In this document: positions 10,410-22,400 of the stretch, one piece after another
Layout: each line of letters begins with the position of its first letter
Position numbering within the stretch: the first letter of the stretch is position 1
NCBI RefSeq assembly: GCF_030272615.1
Contig: NC_081411.1
Location: 215,806,654-215,870,653, forward strand
DNA: 64,000 nt
Reading direction: 5' to 3'
Source: Cryptomeria japonica
Taxonomy: Eukaryota > Streptophyta > Pinopsida > Cupressales > Cupressaceae
Made by a program: the position numbers and the translations under genes
The notes under the pieces: generated by a model
Database searches by the model: none
What the model was told of the DNA's origin: nothing
The model's input: only the letters and a program-made list of their open reading frames with translations

Positions 10410-13400
10410 GTAAATTAATTTCCTTTTTCTTCAACAGATCGGTTAAATAGCTTGTAATTGTGTTAAAAATCATTTCTTTATATTTTGTTTTAAACGCCGC
10501 CTCTTTTATCGCCGCATATGGAACTTTGATCTGTTTATTTTTGGTTGATTTGAGTCTTGCATTGTATTAAATTTAAATGGAATGAGCAGATTATGGAAAT
10601 GATAAATGAATGAATATGACAATAGGATTATTTAATATGCATCATTAAATGAATCTAGGGTTTTTAAATGATAATAAATTAATGGCGCCTCCGTGAGAAT
10701 TGTATTCAGAAACGGTGAAATTATTCAAGCGATATGCATTTTAGATCTCCATGTGGTATATGGTGCTATGTGTGTGGGGAAATTTGTCCTTCTTTGTGAG
10801 GGGAAATTTGTCCTTCTTTGTGACATTGCTCCACATTTGGCCTCAAGTTAAGTTTGTCTTCTTTGTGATATCATATCACACCGATGCTACCGTCAAGTTG
10901 TCTTCTTTGGGGTTTCACCCTGTTCATGTCTTTGAGTCAAGCTTGTCATCTTTGCGATATCTCACTCCATTCTTGCCTCCAATCCAAGCTTATCGTCTTC
11001 GCACACTGTTATTTTCTCAAGCCAGCCTGTATTCTTTGCAGTATTAATCTGCTGTTGCCCTCAATCGAATCGTGTCTTTTTCGTTATATAGCTCCGTCGT
11101 TGCCCTCAAGCCAAGCTTTGTCGTCTTTTCGTACTGCTCCCTCTTTGCTGCCAGACAGAGCTTACTAGATTACATTATTATTAATTATTATGTATATACT
11201 ATATATTTATATAGGTTAATTGTAAATTGTAATTTTTTAACTCTCATTTAAGCATCAATTAATGCTAGGGAATGAACCGTTTCTGTTTTTTCCTATCTCA
11301 AATCAATAGGGGTTGGCATTAAGGTCCATGCAAAGGTACAATTAAGGTTCCCACACAAAAAATCAATTGAGGCCCAGGCAAAAAAATAAACAAGGAATAA
11401 TGATACACCCCAATTACAGTTGTATGCTACAGGACTACAGCTGCCAAATGCCCGGTGAAACATCCATTGCTTAGATTTCTGGTTACCAGATCTATAGCAA
11501 AGGAGTTTATGTTTATTTGGTTAAACTATCCAATATCAAGCATAGCATCCAAGGTTTAGTTCACTCCAGACAAAAGTAAATTGCAAGTTTTCAACCCGAG
11601 CTTTAATAGATTGCATTGTTTATATAAGAAACAGACAAAACAAAAAGACACAGAGATGGTTAGTTGCTTAGAGCCGTGAAGCTTCCCTACTCAAGTCTGC
11701 AAAAGCCAGTGTAATACCCTTATGCAATAGAATAGACAGCTCCTGTTCTGATATCATGGACATTGTGGCCATACAAGTTGCCTGCTTCTGTGCATTTATA
11801 TAATGCAACATTCTTCTTTGAGGGGTGGCCATGGCATTTTTTGATCTTCAACAGTGAAGTAAACTGGGCCACAGGAGGAGGCATCTCTTGGGATGAAAGT
11901 GGTATAGAAAAGAGGCAAGGTGCAGGCACATCACTACTGGTGATTGATAAAATTATCGAGGATGACCTTTAGCAGGCAGATGTACTAAGATATCTCCTGA
12001 TTTGATGGCTTCGGCACCTCCAATGTACTTTGACTCAGTCTACCTTTATCAGGGATGCGTGAGGGAATGACCCTTTAATAAGAGTGAATGCACCTTGAAT
12101 ACAACGGAATGCACCATTAATACTATAGAATGTACCTTAATTACATAAATCACCTTCTTCAGAGAATCCACATCTGATGGGTTTATTTGAATATGCCCTG
12201 GGGTCAGAATCATCCATGTGTGGTCCATTTCAACACAGCTGTAGTAACAGGCACAACATGCCTGCGGGACTTTAAATTAGGTCATTGTTTTGACAATCTC
12301 TTGAATTAACCACTGGCCCATGATCTACTAGACACAGCCTCCCTGTTAGTTCAATTCTTATTCCAGATGTCTTTTAGTCTGATAGGTTGTGTACTTTGAA
12401 AATAACAGTCTATACTGTTAGTTTAATGTATGATTGGATTGCTTTAAATCATGAAGGATAAGTAAATATGATTTCTAATATCCTTAATGCACCACATCAA
12501 GGGTGTAAAGTTATTCATGCACATACCTGAGATATAGAACACACTAACATATTTGTGTATAAATGAATGCATAAATTTTTACTAAGTTATTGGTTTGGGA
12601 TTGGTTATTGTGATTCTGGTATGGCGGCATGACAATTTTTTAAGCTTGATACATGTTGGACACCTCTGTACAAAAAATTAAATAAATTAAAAATCGCAAA
12701 TATGTATACATATTTAGCTGAAAAAAGGAATTAAGTTTAGATAAGCATATAACATACATATGATAAACTAAACAACCATTAAAATGCTATTTCGATGTCA
12801 ATTTGTCAAACTTTGATGTCATGATCTAAGAGACTAAGATATTCATTGTTCAAAATGAAAATGAGAAATAATTAAGTCAGCAATCATTCACATTGCTCTT
12901 CATAAAGAGCATTATCAGCATCATTGACATTAAATGCTGGAGGTAAATTATATACCCTTTGAAAAGCTATACATGTGTCTGCATCATAGTGCACCAAATG
13001 TTTATTCTTGTTGATTAAAATGTCAAAGCAATCTATAGAAATTATGTTTGAATAAATCTTGTGACTAAGTGTCTTTCAATTGTTATTTAGGTTCGAACTT
13101 TTAAGTGTCTTTCTATTGGGCTACCACCCTAGAAAAGCACAAATAAAATATTACAATATAAAAGAGTTAATGTCCATAATAGTTGCTGAAGCAAAAACAG
13201 TCGGGAAAAACACATGAGCATTGAGCATTCACTAGCCAGCTGAAATGTGGGATTAAAAACAAAACCCACTGCTATGTCTGCAACAAGCACCACCTGTCCA
13301 GCCAAAAATCTTAAAAAATTCGGCATATGCTCCATCTTCCAACACTAGGATTTACTGCAGCTCCCCATCCAATAATGTTCACAACCTCTATTGCATTTGA

Positions 13401-16400
13401 GTTTTGACCTCTTCCTCACTCAAAGGAGGATCGAGTGACACGAAGAGAAGACATCGAAGGTTCTTTTATGATGCTGAGACCTATGCACTTTATCTTTTTA
13501 AAAAATGGGAATTGTATGGTTACTGGAAACTTGAAGATGACCATTGTTGTGGGTCACCATGAGACCCACTAATACCTTATGGACTTCATCATAGTAAGCC
13601 CTAACCACCAGTTCTTGTCTCAACCTCATTACTTCCTGGCCATCCACAAAATAAACCCACTAGGAGCTCTTCTTTTTGATTAGGTGAGAGAGCCTTCACC
13701 TACATACTTGACTTTTCCCTTAGCTTCCACCTCCACCCTGGAATTCAAATCAGACATGTCACCTAAATGCCAAGCAACAATAGATGGAGTAACCAAATCC
13801 TTTCAGATGCATGAGGAATATGAAGCACTGGTTTAGAGATGAAGTAAGTCCTAATGGAGTCTTTAGAGTCTGACGTTCCCATCATCCCCAAAACATTATC
13901 ACCAAGAACAAACTTAAACATGTTGAGTTGCTATAATTAAAATTGAATGCAACCAAATATAAGAGACTGTAATGTCCCTCTTGGAATCCCCCTAATTTAG
14001 GCCCTAGAATAGCAATTCAGCTCGAGTCTAAGAGGGTAACTTATTTTAACTTTAAATTTTTTTATCAAATGTAATACATGACTTAAAGTAATCCTAGTTT
14101 TAGATCCTACTATAATATCAATGATCATTAAGAAGGTTAGAAATTACAAGTAAACTTATAAGGACTTAGTCATAGAATAGGAATAGGATAGGGTGGCCAA
14201 GTGTGGTGCCCAAGAAACCCTCTATCCTAGGCTCAAGGGCGGCTTAACCACCTTGACCTCATGTGGCCCATGCCATCAATGAGGTGGCCTACCTAGTGAG
14301 ATGTCCTATCAGCGTTTTCCTCCACTTGTCATACCTATCCTAGAACCCATGGTTTACATATTCATCTAGCATAATAGAAGGTATGAGGGTTGTTACAGTA
14401 AGGTTCTTAGGATGTCTATTCTTCATAGGCCCAAGGGCAGCACCTTTGTACCCACTTGGCCTCATGGGACTCCCCGGTCTTAAACTATGAGGTGGCGTGC
14501 CTACAAGATAACCCCAGCACCATTTTCGTCACTGTAATTCCCCTCCTTCATACTCAGAAATTTCCTAGAACAGATTCACAGTACTATTCCACATATACGA
14601 ATTCAATATATTATCCAACAAGGATTTCTCAGAATTTGCTAATATTCATCATGTGCAGAAATAGTTATGAAAGCAGTGAATATTTCATTTGCCAATGTGC
14701 ATAAGTTTATTATAGACATGATTGCAACATAGGAAATTCGTACCAGGTTTGTGTGACCAGGATACTGCCTGAAGTCTTTCCCTTTTTCCTTCTTTATTCT
14801 GTCTAGTCTTATTCTCAGATATTTCTCCTATTTTGAGATCTTGCAATGCCCTAGATTCAGAAGCCCGACCCTCTTTAACTTGGGTGGAGGGCCGGTTGAA
14901 AGAGCCATGTCTTTTCAAAGGGACGTTTTTTGACCAAGGTGCATGTTTCTTGGCATCAAACTGCAACTTAATGAACCGCTATTAATTCAAATGCATACAA
15001 TCTAAATATTAATAAATCAGCTCGATATTTATGCCATCTGTAAATTCTGCATATTGTTCTTTTACATATTGATATTCATCGTAACCTAAGTCACAAGGTT
15101 CGAATTCGAGTTTTAAATCGACAACAATTTCGGATGAAATTCGACGAGGGTAAAAAATTCGGCATTAAATTCATCTTATATAAATTTAATTTTTTTAAAA
15201 TATAAATAATACATTCACAAGATGATCAAAATAATTTAAAATTGATAAATAGATTTAGATTTTTTCATACAAAAACATCTAAAATTAGTGTAAAAATAAA
15301 AATTAACTTAATATCACATAAATAATATATATTGCATATTTTATAAACAAATTCACCATAAAATCTAAACTAATAATTCATAAATTAAATAATATTAAAT
15401 TTAAATATATAATATTATGTTTATTGATTAGAAATATTAAAATTTTGATACGATATATGATATTATATTAATAAATTAGAAATATTTAACTTTAAATATA
15501 ATTATATTAAATTTTAATTATTAAAATGTAATTTTAATAAATTCATTAACTACAATAATAAGACTATTGCTTAATGTATAGTTTGAAACTATGTCAAGAG
15601 TACAACTTTTAAATCAATCGCTCGACGGGAGTTGAAGAATCCCTAGGAAAGTCTGCCGCAGAATGTCTGAATGCAATTTGATGCAAAGCAAACTAATTTC
15701 AGGAAAGATTATTGCAAACTCAGGCGGAACCCTAAAACTGCTAAAGATTGTAACTTCAGTAGATATCATGCCTGCCGCATTTATGAAATTCTTGAGCTCT
15801 CATTTGTATTCGGTTTGCTTCATCAATAGCTGGAAAATGTTTCGGTTTCGTATTACATTTGTCTCTGATCATATTTCATGTATCGAAGTCTTTGAATGAT
15901 GTCACCGACTTTGTATTAGCTGGTAAAACATATCTTTTCTTCCGCTGGAGTTCAACAACTCGTGGTGTATGTCGGTGTATAACCGGCATCTTCCTTAATG
16001 CTTGGCCTTCTGTCTTCTTTGTGAGCCTTATCGGATCTTGTGGTGAGCTATTTATTGATTTGCCGAGGGTCTTAATGAAGGTGATTGACATTCTGTTTTG
16101 ATGATCTCTGATAAAAGACTCAGAACTTGGGTGCTGTGATCTTGCATCTTCTTTAGTCTTCTGAGATAATTATCCATGTTCGGCGGTGTTCATTGGTGTG
16201 TGGAGATTTGTTCTATTAGCATCTTCTTCTACCTCATTTTGTAAGCAGTTTTCTGATAGTCGTCTTCTATTTGAGTATTATCAATGATTGTTAAATGATT
16301 GTCTACTAAGTGTGAGAGCTATGTACTTATTTTGAGCATTCAATAAAATCTATTTTTGGTGTGGCTGGGTTTTTCACCCTCAGGTGGAGGGTTTTCCCAG

Positions 16401-19400
16401 GATAATTTGTTGTGTTTCTTGTTCTCTTAAGCTTTCTTAGTTTTTATTGTCTGAGTTTGTAGCTTTCTGGCTCTATTTTTAACAAAAACGGCAAAAAAAT
16501 CCTCTCGAACTCTTAAGAAGCAGGGAAAAACACCTGCAGAAAACATTTTCCTGGAATATATTTTTATTAAAAATGCTATGACATTTAATCTGTACAAATT
16601 CGAAGCGAATTTCAACGATTTTTTAGCAGTTTTTTGAAATTTGCTGAATTTCGAATTTCATGAGTGAAATTCGGCGAATCCCGTGACTAAGATCGTAACA
16701 TTATGTGTGTCCAAATATATTTAGATATCTGCATATTAAGACTGTTATATTCATTTCACATGTGAACTGAATTTTGTTAAATATTCATACCATTTGTTGT
16801 AGCTGCTAATTGAATAACCTGCCTGTAATACTGGTGTACTCCTTAGGGTCTCTTCATTAATCAAATCCCCATGCATTCCACCAAGAATAAGGATTTTACT
16901 GCCTGTAACATAATAACAGTTCTGTGATCGATGGTGTTCTCTCTGGATACTTTGATTCCTTTCCTTTATATCTCTCAATGGGAGGGAGGGGTCACACCTC
17001 TTCATCATGTATGCCCTTTGGCAAGATACACACCCTTTTACCATTAGCACCCTTGGAAAGAGTGCCACTATTAATTATTTCTGCCATTTGAAAGGGACAC
17101 AACCTTTCACAATCAGATCTGCACTTTTATTTAAATTAGATCTGCACCTCTGATTCCCAAATTGGATCCCCCTTTCAAATGAGGTTATCTTCTCCCTTTT
17201 ATATCTCATGTTTGAGGGAGTCACATCTTTTCATTCCATGTCTTTTGACCATTCATTAACTTAATTAAATTTTAATTATATTTAATTTTATATTTTTGTT
17301 TAAATGTTATTTTTAATCTTGTGTATTTTAATTTTATTATTATTATATATTATTAAATCCTATTTCAAAATGGGGAGATTACAGAGACTCAATCCTTCTT
17401 AAATACCCTACGAGAATTCCTTCTTGTGGCATCAACAAGCTGAGCACCCGACCAAATGCCACACACATAGAACACATCAAGGAGCTACCCTATGAGAAGT
17501 CACTACGACCATAAAACAATATCCCAAAGCCACCTAATTGATGGATTAAATAAATTATAAAACTTCCCACATGCACCTATTAAATACAATGCTAGAGATC
17601 ACATGAGAAGGTTTAGAAACATTCTCATATGGCTATAAATAAGAACATCTCCAGTAATTAAGCCTCGCTGTAATGTTGAAGGGACCCAGTGGTCCATAAA
17701 AAGCAAAATTGTAAAGTCTTTATGGGGGTTTACAATTTAAGAAAGAGTTGAAACCTTAACTTATGGATGGAAAACCACTGTACAGAGCTGTTAATGGCTC
17801 ATAATCTACACTACAATTAGCCAAAAAATTGATAGTTACATTATTTGCTCTGTTACAATGCAAGTAAACTAATGAAAGTAGACATCTTGGGCAACATGAA
17901 CAAACAACTTGTAAGCCTTAACATCCTAACAATTACCAGAAAAAATAAACTTTGACTCTTCTTATTTATAGCCTTAGATGATCATATAGATTGAATGTCC
18001 AAGCCTCACTACCAAATACTTAGAAGAAAGAAACATAATCTTGACATGGGATCAAACCTTTCCTTGGGAGTCATATTTGACATTACCTTGAGGGGCATAT
18101 GGTTCTCAATGTAGTTAGCACAAGTGATTGCTTCAATCCTAAAGGTGGGTGCCATGTACTTGGACTAAATCAAACAATTGGTCTTGTTTTGTAGAGTCCT
18201 ACTCTTCCTCTCAACCACACCATTCTGCTAGGGAATGTAAGGAAATATGTGTTGATTATTTGATTCTCAATACCTAGCTTACTAGTTTTTTTTTTTGAAA
18301 TGATTGTTTCACATCTATGTTACCCGGGGATGCGTCCCCGGTATTTTTTTCAGGTGTTCCCATCCCGGGGACGTCCCTGGGACAGGGGACTCCAATGGGA
18401 CGTACCCATAAATTCTGCATATAGACAGTGAATTTTGACAATGAATTCTATGAGCAATTTGACTTTGACTCTCAATTTAACACAAATTTGCCATAAGAAC
18501 TCTGCTGGTTCTTATATGTTAAGGTTCTATAATGTATATTTGCGTGTTTTATCCATGTTTTCATATGAATATTTCAAATTTCCCTATATATTTTAATTTT
18601 CCATGTTTTTATATAGCCGTCTTCTAGCCGTCCCCAAAATTGACAAAAAAAATCACAGTCCTGGAAACGCGTACCCCTGTCCCCTGCCGTCCCCGTCCCA
18701 GAAACTCGGGGTAACATAGGTTCACATACTTGCCCCCATTGTTTACAAATGCTTTAAAGGTCTTGAAAGTGGTGAAAATCTCACTCTTGTACTTTAGAAA
18801 GTAGACGACCCATATTTGTCATGAGAAGTCTTCAATAAAGATGAGCACACACTTGGCCCTTGAAAACTTTCAGATTGGTGTGGAGTTTAGCAAACACACA
18901 TTTATCTTGAAAGATCAGCTATAAAAGACTTCTATTTGTTAAGACAATTATCAAAGATGCATATGCTACTAAATTATAAAATTCAATGCCAATTTAGACA
19001 CACAAACATACACCTACAGTTTGCTGTCAATTTGTCAAACAGTTTGCATGAGACCTCAGATTATCATGAACTCAGAATGCAACCTTATTCCTTCTTTATT
19101 TCAATAGAAAATGATCAAACAACTCATACAAAAACATCTTCACCAATGACTGGACACTTGTTATCTAATACTCAGAATTTTCTGAGGACAATGGACAGCA
19201 ATGGAATCTCACAACTACTGAAAGAGTGTACAGAATGTTGTCAAAGGAACCTGAAAGAGATTGCCCAATCTGATTTTTGAAGAAGCAAGCAATATCTTGC
19301 AATTCGAAGCCTTCAAGCTGCCAAATCCACTTTATCCAAAAATCGCCCCTGCTGCTATATAGGTTGTCTGATAACAATGGATGAACAGCAGCTTAACTTA

Positions 19401-22400
19401 CAATCTTTTTCACCAAAAAATTTTCGCCTTTACCTCTCCAATGTAGCGCTACCCTTCTTAATGATGTTTGATGCCAATATAGGAAGTTATGAGCAAAAAT
19501 CGAAGGAAATGGTAGGCTGCCACAATTTTATCTCAGACTGATTGAGCACTGATTTTCACTCTAAATACTCCCTCCAAGATTCTCCAAAGCATCGCCTCCC
19601 TCCACCAATGCTGTTGCTGCCTTCTTGAGAATGATTTGTGGCCTTAATGATGTGATATGACCCAAATCGTGGGTTAGGAGCAGAAAAATACGATTTGGTC
19701 TCAAGTCTGAAATCTGATCAGCATACACCCAAACAATACTCCCAAATGATCTGCAATAAAATTGGCTTCCTCTTCCGTTAGAAATCAATGGGTTTAGGGC
19801 TCCACTAGGATAAGTCTGAAAACTTCATGAATCCCACCATCATGACAATGTAGTAACTCAATAAGCTCAATATGGATGACTGATTTGTCTCCCACTCTCA
19901 GCTGCAACCCCTCGGAAGGTCTTTCACTCCCTCAGTTATGCTATCTATGAGAGTTTTCGTTCCCAAAGACAAAAGTCTGCAGACACCCCGTGGTTCTACA
20001 AAACTCAATTCAATATCAAAAACCAATCCAAGCTGCTTTGAAGCTTCAGTTAGATCCTCCTTTATAATTTTTTCATTCCATCTCTAGAAGCTTCTAGAAG
20101 TGACTTTATGACATAATTTTTAATTAGTCACTTTATTAAATTAATTAAATATAAAGTCATCTTTTATTTTTTAATTTATTTGATAACTTTATAAATAATT
20201 AACTTAATATTATTAATTGAAATAATTAATTAAGCTATCCATGAAAAATAATAATAATTTGGACAACTTAACTAATTAAATTAATTAATCAATTCCTCTC
20301 CAAAAAATGGGGACATTACAGCTTATGAAAAAGATTCAGAACCATCAAACTTGTCCAAACGAGATCAATGATCAACACTCCCAATAGCAGCAACCATTTT
20401 AGGCTCCTATAGCTCATGAATGACAATATCATTTGGTATTAACTATACTACCTTTCCTTCATTAGAATGACAAATCTAATAGATGGAAAGTAGATTAATA
20501 GAAATCTTTGGAACAAAGAGCACATCATTGATCCACCCATTTATAAACTATACTCCACTTGATAACAAAACAAAATGATAGAATATTGAGAAAAGAATCC
20601 AATTACAATCTGAGAAGTATTGTTTTTGAAAAGTAAACAAAATAGTTATGTGAAAGCGTCATACAGTGTGAAGCATTTGAATCAAGTATCTAGTCATGTG
20701 ATGATGAACCTTGCAAAGCTTGTGCAGCAAGGGCTTTGCTTGTAGAAGAGGACTTGGAGACGGAAATATTGTGCTGCTACTTGGCATCCTTCAAAACCTA
20801 TAATCTTTACCAACTGGATTTTTTGTGACCAAGCTTGCCACAAAAAGAGCAAGAATTATTTAACTTCTTTGTGTTGGAGGTAGATTCATTAGACTAGAAG
20901 AAATGGAAGGAGGTGTGGACTCATAATTCTTCTTTTGTTGTGTTATCAGTTTGCCCTGCTGTTAAGCTATAGGTTTGGGTCAGGTCCGGCCTGGATATGG
21001 ATATATCATATTTTTCATATATAATAATATTTATAAGTCTTATACAATATTAATAAAGTTCACATAAAATGTTATAATATAATATAAGTGCAAAACAAAC
21101 AATACCACATCCAACAGAGTATATACAACGCTGGCAAGTTAAACAACCATCACAACATTAGCATACCCTTGGACAAGCTGATTGAGTAGAAACAAAATAA
21201 TAAAATATTTAAGATGTTTGAACATGGTGTATAGTTTTTTTTTGGTATTGAATATTGATCAAGATTCAATACAATTACACTGGTTGGTTTACCTTCTTCT
21301 CCAAACCCAGCTTTAGATTTATTTAAGCATTTAGCAAGGCATTGGTCTAGCTTTACTGCCTGTGTAAATTCAGCTTAGAATTTCATGCAAACAACAAGGA
21401 AGGCACTGGTTGAACTTTATCACCTTTCTAAACTTAGCCTATTGAGTAATATGGTGCTGCTGTACATAGGTAAGTAAGGCTTTTCCCCTTCCATTCCCTA
21501 GTGCCTTAATCTCTCTATGAGGTTTCACAACGTCCTAGTGGATACTGACATAAGAAGGAACACTATGTTCTAGTGCTAGTTTTGTTTAACCCTAATGCAA
21601 CCTAAGGCGAGGTCTCATCTACATATTCATATCATATCCTCATGTACTGTTTAGTGCATGTGGGATTATCCTTTAGTCCCTCTTCTTTGCTTGTAACAGG
21701 TTTTACCATGTGAGAAAACACAATAAGGGTGGAGGGAATAGAAAGCAACACTTGAAAATAAACACACATGTAGCAAGAAAAGTAAGGTTTTTTAGACTTA
21801 AATCTGTACTTTAAACTGAACGCATACTTAAAGTTTAAATCTCTCCCTTCCCACTCTCTACTAGTTTGATTCTCTCTTTGCTCTGTCATGCTTTCCTTCG
21901 TTTCTAATCTTTCACTGCATGCTGTTCTTTCTGTAAATCTGCCCACGGTCAATGGAAACCAGAATATTGTGCAAAAGTTCATTGAAGATTAAAATGGCAA
22001 GGGAAGTTTTACTACCCTTACAAGGTAGACACAAGGAATGGGGTTGAGTTATTGGTTGTGTGAGGATTGCCATTGAATTTTCTGTGTGGGGATTGCCCTC
22101 CTCTTTATCCTTCTTCCTCTCTCTTCTATTGCTGTTGATTTTGAAAGTAATGAATGTTAAGGGATGACATTATGTTCTATTAATCCAATCTATAGCTTAT
22201 TGTCATCAGTTTCTTTAATTTCTTTCATCACCTTTTCTTTGTGTCATCTCATTGATGCTGTCCTTTTGATCAAGGTATCTATGTTTTTCTTCTTCTAGAA
22301 GCCATCCATTCTTTTGGACATGGGTCCTTCATTTTATCCAATCATTATTTGCACCAGCAACATTAGGCTGCTTTACTATTTTTGCTTTCCATGGGTGGTA

